Positions 1 through 9,772 of a stretch of DNA of 64,000 nt are shown in pieces. The first letter of the stretch is position 1, and each line of letters starts with the position of its first letter. The position numbers were made by a program, and so were the translations under genes. The stretch comes from Dictyobacter formicarum (lineage in GTDB: Bacteria > Chloroflexota > Ktedonobacteria > Ktedonobacterales > Ktedonobacteraceae): NCBI RefSeq assembly GCF_016587435.1, contig NZ_BNJJ01000026.1, positions 54,976 through 118,975 on the forward strand, in the 5' to 3' direction. The notes below the pieces were generated by a model. The model had not been told where the DNA came from. It did not search any database and saw nothing but the letters and a program-made list of their open reading frames with translations.

Positions 1-512
1 GCCTCTTGGAGTGCTTCCCTACTGCGCGCACCTGCCCGCCGCAACAACGTCTTGAGCTTGGAGAAGGCCTCTTCGATGGGCGAAAAGTCCGGCGAGTAGG
101 CAGGCAGAAACAGGAGACGACAGCCGCGAGCTTCAATGGCTTGCTTGACACGCGGTCCCAGATGAATCGAGAGATTATCCAGGATCACGATTTGCCCGGG
201 ACGCAAGCTGGGGGCAAGAAGCTGCTCGACGTAGACCGTAAACGCGGCGCTATCAGCAGCTCCATCCAGTACCAGTGCTGGCCCCATGCCGCTGGGCGAC
301 AGCGAGGCGATCGTGGTTATGATGGCCCCATAATTGCGAGGCACCTTGCCGACCGCCCGCGCTCCTCTTGGAGCGTAGGCATACAAAGGAGTCATGGCGA
401 TGTGGGCGCCGGTCTCGTCGACAAAGACCAGGTCCTGGCTCGGCAGGTGAGCGGATTGCTTGCGCCAAGCGGCGCGTTCAGCTTCCTTCTGCTCGCTTGC
501 TCTCAGTGTCTT
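1..512 (-). CDS. IS630 transposase, DDE catalytic part (OrfB), partial
   Basis: Reading the minus strand in the -1 frame from the A run at 511-518 gives an uninterrupted DDE_3-type catalytic domain. Visible landmarks are VFVDETGAH (first Asp), then VILDNLSIH (second Asp), then PAYSPDFSPIEEAFSKLK (the Glu), in the order and spacing of IS630/Tc1 transposases. The frame has no start codon of its own and is best explained as the frameshift-fused second half of the upstream HTH frame. The last part of the protein is missing because the window starts inside it. Confidence 0.8.
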
Positions 513-853
513 TTTTTTCGCGTCCATCCCAACGCCATTCTGGCTCGACTGATGCTGGCTGGGCTGACTTTGGTGCCGTGGGAAGCTTCCCACATCTGGC
601 AATGCTGTTCTCGGGTCGCATCGGGATGGGCTCTCAACTGCTCGAGCAGACCAGCCTGCAATGCAGCTCCTTTGACGCTCGGACGCCCAGGGATCGATTT
701 GGGCAAGACATGGCCGCTCTCTCGTTGTTGTCTGAGATATCGCTTGATGGTAGCTGTGGAAATGGCAAACGTTTCGGCGACTTCGGCTTGGCTCTTCCCT
801 TGCTCGATCGCTCGCAGCACACGTTGCCGCAAATCTTGGGAGTACGCTTTCAT
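503..853 (-). CDS. IS630 transposase, N-terminal HTH part (OrfA)
   Basis: This 116-residue frame is the DNA-binding half of an IS630-family transposase. It starts MKAYSQDLRQRVL and has the expected helix-turn-helix (AEVAETFAISTATIKRYL), then a linker containing PGRP and a second helical segment. It ends at a TGA just after a run of eight A residues (minus strand; T run at 511-518). The zero-frame codons cga-aaa-aaa create the slippery heptamer A_AAA_AAA, and the -1 frame continues directly into the catalytic domain. Known for the family: many IS630 elements make the full transposase by -1 frameshifting at A runs. Inference: this copy may still be functional. Confidence 0.85.
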   Translation of the reverse strand: MKAYSQDLRQRVLRAIEQGKSQAEVAETFAISTATIKRYLRQQRESGHVLPKSIPGRPSVKGAALQAGLLEQLRAHPDATREQHCQMWEASHGTKVSPASISRARMALGWTRKKRH

Positions 854-896
854 GCTTCCAGTTTATCATAGATCAACCCTTATGAACAGTGCTCTA

Positions 897-2103
897 GTGC
901 TCTGTTCCTCAAGTCGTGATAGAATCAGAAAGGGGGCGATCAAGGAAAGGAACAAAGAGATGGCAAAAATCTTGCGAGCGCGAGCGGCTCATGATGAGAA
1001 GGAAGAGCGATGGGTCCGCAAAATGGCCGCGAGTCGGCATGGTCCAGCCGACTGGATTTTTCATGCGAAGATCGTGGCCCGCAGTTGGGATAGTGCGCGG
1101 GTAGAGACAATCGCCAAGGAGTTGGACTGTAGCCCACAGACCGTTCGCCGGAGACTGCACCGCTTCGATGCAGAAGGAATTGAAGGGTTGGGGGATCGCC
1201 CCAAAGCTGGCCGCCCCCGCCGCTTGACGACGGAAGACGACAGTCGGATCCTTGCCCTGGCTCGGTCTACCCCACCTGGTAAATTGGAGCGACTTTCTGA
1301 TGGCAGCCTAGACGTGCGCGATGAGCAGGGGGCGGCTCAGTGGAGTCTGGATGCCCTGGCGCAAGCAGCCAAAGAGGCAGGAATCCAGGTCAAACGCAGC
1401 CAGATCCGCCGTATTTGCCGGCGTGAAGGGGTACGCTGGCGCCGTACCCATAGTTGGGGAGCAGTGATGACAAAAACTTTGTCCCAAAAGGATAGCAGTC
1501 GTCAGCCACTACATGGCGCCCCCCGACGGCTCGACGACCATCTGTACCGATGAATTAGGGCCCGTTCTGCCCCGGAGCTTTCCCCCAGCGCCAGGATGGT
1601 CAGCGGATGGGCACCGGATAAAAGCACCTCTGGAGTACAGTCGAGGGCTTGAGAAGACCTGGATCTATGGAGCCTTACGCGTGCGCGATGGCAAGGAACT
1701 GACCCGGTGTGCCGCTTCGCGCAATTCCAAAGGCTACATTGCTCTGCTGAACGATATCGAGGTTGACAATCCGAAAGGAGATCTGTTCGTGATCACGGAT
1801 AACCTGACCAGTCACCTGAGCGCCGAAACCAATGCTTGGCTCGCAGAACATCCCCGCATCCACCAGATCTTCATTCCCAAAAGAGCTTGCTGGCTCAATC
1901 TGCAAGAGGGCTGGTGGAGGCTCTTTCGCCGTGATGCGCTGGCTGGACAGAGTTTTGCCAATCCGACCGAGATCGACCAGGCCAGGAGCGTGGCTACGGC
2001 ACAACTGAATGCTCGTGCCAAGCCCTGGGTCTGGGGGCGGCCACCCAAGTCGCCTCGACATCGTCGCTGTCTCTTTTGTTACAGGATTTAAGGAACACAG
2101 CAC
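897..2103 (+). mobile_element. IS630-family element, decayed
   Basis: A 1207-bp element lies between two TA dinucleotides (895-896 and 2104-2105). Its ends are imperfect inverted repeats: GTGCTCTGTTCCTCAA on the left and GTGCTGTGTTCCTTAA on the right, reading inwards. It carries one transposase gene broken by two frame changes. The left TA is shared with the preceding IS630 element and the right TA lies within the CTAG target of the following IS701 element. Confidence 0.8.
961..2091 (+). pseudogene. IS630-family transposase, two frameshifts
   Basis: The N-terminal part (from ATG 961) has an HTH (AKELDCSPQTVRRRL) and an RPKAGRPRRL linker. The catalytic part has CTDELGP (Asp), FVITDNLTSH (Asp) and NLQEGWWRLF (Glu), so the DDE triad is still encoded. 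The two parts are in different frames: frame 1 runs to HSWG near 1457, SDDKNFVPK is read in a second frame to about 1489, and RIAVVSHYMAPP onwards is read in a third. Two single-base losses explain this. Unlike the neighbouring IS630 copy there is no single slippery site that restores the product, so this copy is probably inactive. Confidence 0.75.
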
Positions 2104-2106
2104 TAG

Positions 2107-3656
2107 CGGTAGTTTGTTGACAGTGGGCCAAGAGTGATAAAATGCGGGGAGAGGAGGCATGTGAGATGACAAAACGACGAGCTATCCCGACGGCGCCCGA
2201 GCCACTGGAAACCTACGCCAGACACTTTGATGAGCTGTTTGGAAAGAGCAACCAGCGGGAAGGGTTTCGGCAGTATCTGGAAGGCTTGCTGTTGCCCTCG
2301 GAGCGCAACAAGACGCTGACCGGGTTGGTGAACACCGAGCCACTGGTCGGAGCGCAGTTGCCGCGTGCCCAAAAGTTGCAATGGTTTCTCTCCGAAGCGG
2401 ATTGGGATGCGCGCCAGGTGCAGGGGGTGCGGCTCAAGCTGCTGCGCGAAGATCCCGCAACAGCGCCCAATGCGCAGGGAGTGTTGGTCATCGATGAGAC
2501 TGGTGATCGGAAGGACGGTGACAAAACGGCACATGTGGCGCGTCAGTATCTGGGAAATAGAGGCAAGATCGAGAATGGGGTCGTTTCCGTGACCAGCCTG
2601 TGGGCCGACGAACGAGTCTATTACCCGTTGGAGGTGGAGCCATACACGCCGGAGGGTTGCTTTGCCAAAGGCAAGAACGATCCGGTGTTTCGCACCAAGC
2701 TGAAGATCGCCTTCGAACAGGTAAAGCAAGCCACGCAGGAGGGCATTCTTTTTCGTGCGGTGGTGGCGGACAACTTCTACGGGGAGGATCGCGGCTTGAA
2801 ACGCGGGCTGCGCGAGTTGAATGTGCCGTATGTCATGGCGCTTAAACCCTCCCATGCGTGGTACCATCCTGAGGAGGTGGCAGGGACGCTGCAGGACGTG
2901 GCGCAGGAGGCCGGTTGGGTAAGCCCTGAGCAACCGGGGAAGTGGGTGCGCATCGTCAGACGCTTTCGCGATGGGAGTACGCAGGAGTGGTGGGCTGTGG
3001 AGATTGTCTCTGGACCTTATGGCCCTGACAAGAAAGAGCGTGCCATTGTGGCGAGCACCGATCCCAAGACGCTCCCCGACCTCTCCACCTGGTACCTGGT
3101 CACCAATCTGCCCGCCCCAACTGAACGCCCGGGAAGGGAGATGCCGTTCTCGCCCGCCAGCCTGGAAGAGGTGCTCCGCCTGTATGGGCTGCGCATGTGG
3201 GTCGAGCAAAGCTACAAACACGTCAAACACGCCCTCGGCTGGTCTCAGTACCAGGTGCGCAGCGATCAAGCCATCCAACGACATTGGCAACTGGTGTGCT
3301 GTGCCTTCTCGTTCTGCTGGTATCACGCCAGCCACCCCTGCGTTCCCAGCCCGGCAGACCAGCTGCTCACGCCAGCGGAGCCGGATCTCTCCTCTGAGAG
3401 GGATGTTCCTCCAGAGCGAGGGCAAATGGGGAAAAAAAATCAGCAAGCGCACAAGCATGAGGCCGCAGGTGTCCTGGCCTATGGCACTGCGAGCGGTACG
3501 GGCATGGTTGGAACCCTGGATCATGTTGCGGCGTTACTGGAACGGCTGGTCGTCACTGCCCCCTCCTCCTGCTCTCCAGAGCCTTCTTCGTCAACTTGAA
3601 CAGGGTCAGGCTATCGCTCTCTACAACTCTTCCTGACCCTTGTCAACAAAGTACCG
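2107..3656 (+). mobile_element. IS701-family element with CTAG target duplication
   Basis: A 1550-bp element is flanked by CTAG at 2103-2106 and 3657-3660. Its ends are imperfect inverted repeats beginning CGGTAGTTTGTTGACA (left) and CGGTACTTTGTTGACA (right). Known for the IS701 family: four-base YTAR target duplications. The left CTAG is built from the last base of the preceding IS630 element, its TA target and one flanking G, so IS701 landed exactly on the IS630 boundary. Confidence 0.85.
2166..3636 (+). pseudogene. IS701-family DDE transposase, frameshifted C-terminus
   Basis: The main frame (ATG 2166, preceded by GAGGAGG) encodes an IS701-type DDE transposase. Landmarks are VLVIDETGDRKDG (first Asp), FRAVVADNFYGED (second Asp) and LRMWVEQSYKHVKHALGW (the Glu region). 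The main frame ends at 3599 with a low-complexity tail unlike the family. From about 3430 another frame carries the usual tail instead (ALRAVRAWLEPWIMLRRYW, ending at 3636). The switch coincides with eight A residues at 3432-3439, so a homopolymer indel is the simplest cause. All catalytic residues lie upstream, so residual activity or a sequencing slip cannot be excluded. Confidence 0.75.
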
Positions 3657-3723
3657 CTAGCTGACAGGCGCTCTTAAAGTAGGTACCGTGCTTCTGGCGG
3701 TCAGAAGTACAGCGAGATCGAGG

Positions 3724-4512
3724 CTAAAGCGCCTGACCCTCCAGAATCGGTCGGATATAGCGATAGGTCGCTAGCTCGGAACGGTAGAAGTCGAGGTGGC
3801 CCTCCTCGACCATCTTTTGGAAGGCCGGACTGTAGGCCGCGCGCTCGATGATGATGTCGTACATGCGCTGCAGGCGCTGTTCAACCATGGCCAGAACGGG
3901 ATGGGCATCAACACCGTATGTGGCACAAAAGAGGCGCAGGCGCTGTCCCTGTCGCACAGGATCAACCAGGCCCAGACGCTGCAGGTCTGGATCATTGGTA
4001 TGCACCAGGGGCACAAAACAATAGGCCGCGTAGGCCAGGTCCCAGATGCGCGGTCCCGGACCGGCCTCGTCAAAGTCGATCAGGGCCACAGGCCGATTCT
4101 GGGCATAGACCGTGTTATAGGGGGCGATATCATTGTGGCAGATGATCTCGTGGGCGCTTGCATCGGGAAAGGACTGCTTCCACTGCGCATCGGCAGGCGG
4201 CACAAAGCTACTTACGGCGTCATGGTAGCGGCGCACAAAGTGGGCCACCTCCACCATCGTCTCTTCTGACCACCAGGCATCCTGCAGTGGATAATGTCCC
4301 ATCTCGCCCTCGATGAAAGACAAAATTTCGCGCCCCTGCTGATCGATGCCCAGGAAGCGTGGCGCGCCCGCAAAACCCTGCTCCTCCAGGTGCCGCAACA
4401 GACTCTGCACAACCGGGCTCCAGAATCCCAGCGGACGACGCGTCGTCTGACCTACGCGCACAATTCCACTTGAAACATTACCACCAGATAAAGGAATTTC
4501 CGCTTCGTACAC
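3724..4512 (-). CDS. Aminoglycoside phosphotransferase-family kinase
   Basis: This 262-residue protein belongs to the APH/choline-kinase fold (Pfam APH family), cytoplasmic small-molecule kinases. The catalytic loop HNDIAPYN (residues 126-133) supplies the catalytic Asp and Asn, and IDFDEAGPGPRIWDLAYA (from 145) supplies the Mg-binding Asp. The N-lobe strand SSGIVRVGQTTRRP is the nucleotide-binding segment seen in one subgroup of the family. The start is GTG 4512, with AAGGAG nine bases upstream. It sits beside the IS701 element as a single gene. The substrate cannot be told from sequence: antibiotic, sugar or metabolite are all possible, so a resistance function should not be assumed. Confidence 0.85.
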   Translation of the reverse strand: MYEAEIPLSGGNVSSGIVRVGQTTRRPLGFWSPVVQSLLRHLEEQGFAGAPRFLGIDQQGREILSFIEGEMGHYPLQDAWWSEETMVEVAHFVRRYHDAVSSFVPPADAQWKQSFPDASAHEIICHNDIAPYNTVYAQNRPVALIDFDEAGPGPRIWDLAYAAYCFVPLVHTNDPDLQRLGLVDPVRQGQRLRLFCATYGVDAHPVLAMVEQRLQRMYDIIIERAAYSPAFQKMVEEGHLDFYRSELATYRYIRPILEGQAL

Positions 4513-5063
4513 AGCTCGCTCCTTACATGAATTTCAACGTTATACATTCCACAGCTAATCGAATACACAAAGATACAGGAGAAAGAGTGTGGGCAGAAGC
4601 GAGGGCAGGGATAGAGATCGCGCGAGGCAATAAAAAAACACTGCGAGCAACCTTCTGCCCACAGCGTCAATCAATAAAAAAGCACAAACATACCAGGCAT
4701 GTTGACCCAACCTATCAACCGGGCGCGCGGGCGTCTAGCGGAAGTGAATCAAAAAGCCTGCCATCGATGTTTATACCATTACCTTTCCCAACGTTTATTA
4801 CAGGCTTAAGCTTAACAGAGCTTCAACCCATTGTCAATCAACGCAAACACCATATATCACTTTTTCGTGATGATATATGTATTTTTTAGATTTAGATGCG
4901 CCCAAAAGGCCTATTTGTTATTGACTGATAAATTGATGCGTCTCAATATATAAGACCAAACCCGTAATCACTTTTGCGGTGCCGACAGAAAACGGCCTGA
5001 GGCCATATATTATGTTTACTTACTATTTTATATCTACCTATAATATATTACGAGGAGATTTCA
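4513..5063. other. AT-rich divergent intergenic region
   Basis: About 550 bp between two divergent genes, richer in A and T than its surroundings. It must hold the promoters of both genes. A TATAAT hexamer at 5039-5044 with TTTACT 18 bases upstream is a possible promoter for the downstream gene, but it lies very close to the ribosome binding site at 5052. No gene or RNA was recognised. Confidence 0.5.
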
Positions 5064-6677
5064 TTGAGTACCACACTTGAAGAAGCATTACATAGTGGAA
5101 GTGAGGAACCTGCGAGCAAAGAGGTTCCAGAGGAGCGCAAAACACTGCTAAAAAACACGAAGCATGTGAATTATACTACCGGTGTCCTGGTTGGGGCGTT
5201 CATCCTCTTTCTGTTCATTGTCCTGAAGGATGCCTGGCTCAGTGATGACGCCTATATCTCGCTCAGGACCGTCGATAACTGGATACATGGCTATGGTCTC
5301 ACCTGGAACATCGATGAACGGATTCAGACCTATACACATCCACTCTGGTTTTTTCTGCTCACTGGTGCCAACCTCTTAGAGCACAATATTTATTTCTCAA
5401 CGCTGATGTTGTCGCTGACCGTTACTATTCTGGCCGTGGTAATCCTGGTATTGCGCCTGGCACCATCGATGAAGATGGCCCTGTTTGGCCTGGCCGCTAT
5501 GGTGGCTTCAAAGGCCTTCGTTGATTTTTCGACCAGCGGGCTGGAGAATCCCATGACGCACCTGCTGATCGTCGTTTTTGCCCTGCTCTATTTTCGTCAT
5601 CAGGACAAGAAACGCTATGTGCTCTGGATGTCGTTGCTCGGCTGCGCCATGATCCTCAATCGCATGGATACGGTCTTGCTCTTCATTCCGACACTGGCGT
5701 GGACGCTCTGGCAGCGTCGCTCCTGGCGCACGCTACGAACGATGGCGCTCTCGTTTATCCCGTTCCTGGTCTGGGAGGCGTTCTCCCTTTTCTATTATGG
5801 CTTTCTGTTTCCCAATACGGCCTATGCCAAGCTGAATACGGGCGTGCCAGGGAACGAGTTGTTCGCCCAGGGCATCGGCTACCTGATCAGTTCCTTCACC
5901 TTTGATCCGGTGTTGTTTCTGGTGATCACGGCGGGTATCCTGTTCGTGGTCGTGCGGAGAGATTGGAAGAGTATGCCGCTACTGATCGGGCTGGTGCTCT
6001 ACATGATCTATACGGTGAAGGTCGGCGGCGACTTCATGGCCGGGCGCTTCCTGACGCCACCGATGCTGATCGCGATCATCCTGCTCATGCGTAACCTGCC
6101 AGAGAACACCGTCTTCATCACTGCGACTATGGGCACACTTCTGCTGGTTGGTATCCTGGTGCCCAACTCGCGCATCTACGCCATAAATGTCCAGACCACC
6201 AACTTGATTGACACCAGGGGAATCGCCGATGAGCGGCTCTGGTACGTCGACAGAACCGGACTCTTAAACTACACCCGCACAAATGATCTCTCAAATCCTG
6301 TTTCGACGTATGAAAATGTGCACGCGCTACCAGATAGGTACTATATACAGATGGCCGTCGGCATGGTCGGGTATACCGCTGGACCAAAGGTGCATGTGTT
6401 CGACATAGTTGGTCTGGGTGATCCGCTGCTGGCACGGCTACCAGCCATGCGGCAAAACTGGAGGATCGGGCACTTTAAACGTGAAATCCCCAACGGCTAC
6501 GTTCAGACGATCATGAGCGGCCACAACCAGATTAAAGATAAGAACATCGCCGAGTACTATAACCATTTACATAATGTTACCAGCGGCGATCTCTTTAGCT
6601 GGTCGCGCATGGTGGATATCTGGAATTTGAACATCGGAACATATAACTATCTCTTGCCCAAAGCAGCCCAACAATAG
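5064..6677 (+). CDS. GT-C fold membrane glycosyltransferase, AftB-like
   Basis: This 537-residue polytopic membrane protein has a short charged cytoplasmic N-terminus, then about ten hydrophobic segments, then a soluble C-terminal domain (from about 370). The first loop contains the acidic pair SDDAYISLRTVDNW (residues 60-73) and then TYTHPLW. This pattern is seen in actinobacterial AftB-type transferases, which use polyprenyl-phosphate sugars on the outer face. The start is TTG 5064, supported by GAGGAG eight bases upstream. The natural stop TAG (6675-6677) is the first three bases of a palindrome. The sugar and acceptor are unknown; a role in envelope glycan or glycolipid synthesis is inferred. 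Confidence 0.75.
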   Translation: MSTTLEEALHSGSEEPASKEVPEERKTLLKNTKHVNYTTGVLVGAFILFLFIVLKDAWLSDDAYISLRTVDNWIHGYGLTWNIDERIQTYTHPLWFFLLTGANLLEHNIYFSTLMLSLTVTILAVVILVLRLAPSMKMALFGLAAMVASKAFVDFSTSGLENPMTHLLIVVFALLYFRHQDKKRYVLWMSLLGCAMILNRMDTVLLFIPTLAWTLWQRRSWRTLRTMALSFIPFLVWEAFSLFYYGFLFPNTAYAKLNTGVPGNELFAQGIGYLISSFTFDPVLFLVITAGILFVVVRRDWKSMPLLIGLVLYMIYTVKVGGDFMAGRFLTPPMLIAIILLMRNLPENTVFITATMGTLLLVGILVPNSRIYAINVQTTNLIDTRGIADERLWYVDRTGLLNYTRTNDLSNPVSTYENVHALPDRYYIQMAVGMVGYTAGPKVHVFDIVGLGDPLLARLPAMRQNWRIGHFKREIPNGYVQTIMSGHNQIKDKNIAEYYNHLHNVTSGDLFSWSRMVDIWNLNIGTYNYLLPKAAQQ

Positions 6678-6743
6678 GTTCGGAGCTTGCCTCCGATTAG
6701 CCCACCAACGGTGGGGCCAATCGGAGGCAAGCTCCGAACCTAT
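6674..6743. repeat. TAGGTTCGG palindrome, complete hairpin
   Basis: A 70-bp element with perfect 25-bp arms (6674-6698 and 6719-6743) beginning ATAGGTTCGG and ending CCGAACCTAT. The loop itself contains a second small hairpin (CCCACC/GGTGGG). It lies between convergent genes, supplies the stop codon of the upstream one, and could act as a bidirectional terminator. It is the smallest complete member of the repeat family found throughout this window. Confidence 0.9.
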
Positions 6744-6753
6744 GTGGGTGCGT

Positions 6754-9048
6754 TTATCTCTGTATTACCGGTTGCGGTGCGCTGTTGTTGCGTTCTATCA
6801 TGGTGCGCTTCAGGTACTGGCCGGTAACGGAGCGTGTGGCGTTGACCAGTTGGGCGACTGTGCCCTCAAAGACGATCTGGCCGCCTTCGTGCCCGGCGCC
6901 GGGTCCCATGTCGATGATCCAATCGGCGCGCGCGATAACGTCAAGGTTATGCTCGATCACAATGACGGTGCTGCCACTATCCACCAGCCGGTCGAGCAGG
7001 GCGATGAGATTGTCGACATCATTCATGTGCAGGCCCGTAGTCGGTTCATCGAGCACATAGACCTGGGACACGTTGCCGAGCTCGATGGCTAGCTTGAGCC
7101 TCTGCCGCTCGCCGCCGGAGAGGGTGCTGAGCGGCTGCCAGAGGGTGACATAACCCAGGCCGACATCTTCGAGCGCGGTCAACATCTTCGTCAGGGGAGG
7201 GTCGGTGAAGAACTCCTTCGCCTCAACGACCGTCATCTCAAGCACATCGCTGATCGACTTGCCGCGCAGGGTGTAGGCCAGCACTTCGCTCGTGAAGCGT
7301 TTTCCTCCGCACACTTCGCAGGTGCTGATCATGGGGTCCATGAACGCGAGATCGGTGTAGATCAGCCCCAGCCCCTGACACTCGGGACACGCCCCCTTCG
7401 AGTTGGCACTGAAGAGCGCGGCACTCACCTTGTTCTCGCTGGCGAAGCGCTTGCGAATCACATCCAACATCCCGGTGTAGGTCGCTAGATTTGAGCGTCG
7501 CGAGCCGCGAATCAGGCCCTGATCGATGGAGACCACGCCGGGATGGCGCTGTGGCAAAACTTCCTGCATCAGCGAGCTCTTACCTGAGCCTGCCACGCCG
7601 GTCACGACGGTCAGCACACCCATAGGGATGTTGACGCTCACATCGCGCAGGTTGTGCAGGGTGGCGTGTTCGATGGAGAGCGTGCCCGTTGGTATCCTGG
7701 GATTTGCCTTGAACGGCTGGCGGTTGTGCATATGCTTACCGGTAAGCGTATCCGCTGCCAAAAGTCCAGCGAGGCTTCCCTCGTACACGATCTCTCCGCC
7801 GCTGCGACCAGCGCCTGGTCCCATGTCAACGATATGGTCCGCGATAGCGATGACCGCGGGCTTGTGCTCGACCACCAACACGGTGTTGCCCTTGTCGCGC
7901 AGTTGCTGCATCAATTCATTCAGCCGATGAATATCCTGGGGATGCAGGCCAATGCTTGGCTCATCGAACACATAGGTCACGTCGGTCAGGCTGGAACCGA
8001 GATGGCGCACCATTCTTACCCGCTGCGATTCTCCGCCCGATAAGGTGGAGCTCTCTCGATTGAGACTGAGGTAGCCCAGGCCGATATCAACCAGGTGGTC
8101 CAGTTTCTCAGCCAGGGACGAGACCAGCGGGGCTACGGTGGGCTCGCCGATGCTACGAATGAACTGCACGAGCTCGCTGACCTCCATGGCGGCACACTCG
8201 GCAATGTTCTTGCCCTTAATCAAACAACTCAACGCAGCCTGGTTGAGCCGGGTGCCGTGGCACAGCATGCAGTCGGCCCGGGACACTATTGCCTCAAAGG
8301 GTACGCGCATATGCGAGGCCATCTGCTCAACGTCCTTCGTGAGATAGAGCCGCTTGAACTTCGGGACCAGCCCTTCGTACGTCGAGTTCATTGTGCCAAC
8401 CACGCTCTTCAATTTAATTTTAGTTTCCTCGCCGTTGACGAATTTTTCCCACTCGTCCTCGCTATAGTCGCGCAACTTTTTGTCCGGATCGAAGAAACCA
8501 GATTGCACAAAAATGGTCCAGAACCAGGTGCCAATGGCAAAGGTCGGGAAGCGAATAGCCCCATCATTAAGAGACTTCTCTCGATCAACGAGCGCATCGA
8601 TATCGATGGTCGAGACCTGTCCCAGTCCCTCACAATCGGGACACATGCCCTGAGGCTCGTTGAACGAGAACATACTGGAATGGCCGATATGTGGCTGACC
8701 AAGGCGCGCATACAACAGCCGCAGCAGCGTGTAGGTATCAGTAACCGTGCCAATGGTGGAGCGTACATTCCCGCCAAGGCGCTTCTGGTCAATAACGATC
8801 GCCGTCGAGAGATTCTGTAGCGAATCGACGTCCGGCTGCCCATAGCGAGGCAGGAAACCTTGAATGAAAGCCGTAAACGTCTCGTTCAGCAGCCGCTGAG
8901 ACTCAGCCGCGATCGTGCCGAACACGAGCGAAGACTTTCCCGATCCGGATACGCCAGTAAAGACAGTGATTTTTCGCTTCGGGATGTCCAGTGATATACT
9001 CTTCAGGTTGTTCTCGCGTGCGCCTCGTACCTCGATAGACCCATACAT
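6754..9048 (-). CDS. UvrA-like ABC ATPase (short UvrA paralogue)
   Basis: The protein has two UvrA-type ABC modules in 764 residues. The first has Walker A TGVSGSGKSS (31-40), signature LSGGESQR (336-343) and Walker B YVFDEPS (359-365). The second has Walker A TGVAGSGKSS (483-492), signature LSGGERQR (643-650) and YVLDEPT (664-670). The second-module zinc site is intact (CPEC 554-557, CEVC 577-580). It is about 180 residues shorter than canonical UvrA, mainly in the first-module insertion region that contacts UvrB, which is typical of UvrA2/DrrC-like paralogues. Such proteins are linked to tolerance of DNA-binding drugs or damage; canonical excision repair is less likely. The start ATG 9048 follows a GGGGAG site. 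Confidence 0.9.
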   Translation of the reverse strand: MYGSIEVRGARENNLKSISLDIPKRKITVFTGVSGSGKSSLVFGTIAAESQRLLNETFTAFIQGFLPRYGQPDVDSLQNLSTAIVIDQKRLGGNVRSTIGTVTDTYTLLRLLYARLGQPHIGHSSMFSFNEPQGMCPDCEGLGQVSTIDIDALVDREKSLNDGAIRFPTFAIGTWFWTIFVQSGFFDPDKKLRDYSEDEWEKFVNGEETKIKLKSVVGTMNSTYEGLVPKFKRLYLTKDVEQMASHMRVPFEAIVSRADCMLCHGTRLNQAALSCLIKGKNIAECAAMEVSELVQFIRSIGEPTVAPLVSSLAEKLDHLVDIGLGYLSLNRESSTLSGGESQRVRMVRHLGSSLTDVTYVFDEPSIGLHPQDIHRLNELMQQLRDKGNTVLVVEHKPAVIAIADHIVDMGPGAGRSGGEIVYEGSLAGLLAADTLTGKHMHNRQPFKANPRIPTGTLSIEHATLHNLRDVSVNIPMGVLTVVTGVAGSGKSSLMQEVLPQRHPGVVSIDQGLIRGSRRSNLATYTGMLDVIRKRFASENKVSAALFSANSKGACPECQGLGLIYTDLAFMDPMISTCEVCGGKRFTSEVLAYTLRGKSISDVLEMTVVEAKEFFTDPPLTKMLTALEDVGLGYVTLWQPLSTLSGGERQRLKLAIELGNVSQVYVLDEPTTGLHMNDVDNLIALLDRLVDSGSTVIVIEHNLDVIARADWIIDMGPGAGHEGGQIVFEGTVAQLVNATRSVTGQYLKRTMIERNNSAPQPVIQR

Positions 9049-9498
9049 GTCGTCATTCTCCCCTCATTAAGTAGATCCATCATTCAGGTGCATGCATGCG
9101 CGGTGATCCAGGCTGGCCAGGCTTTTTATTGAATCACAAACCCTACTGTACAACACAGATGCAAGTGTATAGAGTTCAATCAGCTACAGCACTTGTGCGC
9201 AGATACGATACACGTAGATGTATGCTCAATTCTCCGGCATTAATAGCGCTATAAGAAATTCCATATTTCAGGAAAGTCTCCCAAGGCGCCTGAGAGTTCC
9301 ACATGACTCTTTGCGACTACGAGAGGCGATACCAACGTGCATGGATGGTTATCAACAAGCTCATGGGGTTATCTGCGTCACGAGAAATATCTACTTTACC
9401 TTTCTATTTATAGATATTTATACATCTAACCTTTAGATGCCATGTCATTACAAAAAAGCGGAAAGGTAAATGTACACGGAGGCCAAACATAAGCAAAC
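9049..9498. other. Intergenic, nothing recognised
   Basis: 450 bp upstream of the UvrA-like gene. It should contain that gene's promoter. No coding frame, RNA gene or repeat was recognised before the palindromic element that starts at about 9499. Confidence 0.5.
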
Positions 9499-9772
9499 GC
9501 CCCCAAAAAGAGACCTGTAGCCTGCGACCCTCGCGGTCGCTTGCCGCCAGCCGCAGCGAGGCGGCCCCGTTGGTGTGTGGTTCGGTCCCTCCTGGCGAAT
9601 CCCTTAGCCGGGCACACGATGCCTCAAGCAACGCCCGCTTTTGGGCACCGCGTGGGCCAGAGGACATCTCATGAGGTACGGAATCGTGGTGGCACGAGGG
9701 GCCGCCTCGCGCGGCGGGCGGCGGAAGTGACCGCGAGGGTCACAGGCTACAACAAATCGCGTTTTTGGGGGC
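9499..9772. repeat. Long palindromic element A (MITE-like)
   Basis: A roughly 270-bp imperfect palindrome. The outer arms pair CCCCAAAAA (9501-9509) with TTTTTGGGG (9762-9770). The main arms run from GTAGCCTGCGACC at 9517 to its partner ending CACAGGCTAC at 9750, including GAGGCGGCCCC paired with GGGGCCGCCTC. The centre holds CTTTTGGGCACCGCGTGGG, a core shared with elements B, C and D in this window. No reading frame in it looks real. Its ends differ from the TAGGTTCGG type, so it may be a divergent or composite member. Confidence 0.7.

Larger units (their letters stand above)
1..894 (-). mobile_element. IS630-family element, cut by the window start
   Basis: The element carries an HTH reading frame (853-503) followed in the -1 frame by a DDE catalytic domain running off the window start. 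Its visible end lies just before the TA at 895-896, the dinucleotide target typical of IS630/Tc1 elements, and reads (minus strand) GAGCACTGTTC. The next IS630 element starts at 897 with GTGCTCTGTTC, so two related termini face each other across one TA. The other end lies outside the window. Confidence 0.85.

Noticed and set aside
6..960. Long plus-strand frame upstream of ATG 961
   Set aside because: It is the antisense of the first IS630 transposase and shows no protein-like motifs; only the part after 961 is real.
2103..3524. 473-codon minus-strand frame across the IS701 element
   Set aside because: It is the antisense of the DDE transposase, whose catalytic motifs are clear on the plus strand.
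3724..4512. Calling the phosphotransferase an antibiotic-resistance gene
   Set aside because: The fold is shared by many metabolic kinases, and proximity to insertion sequences alone is not evidence of a resistance function.
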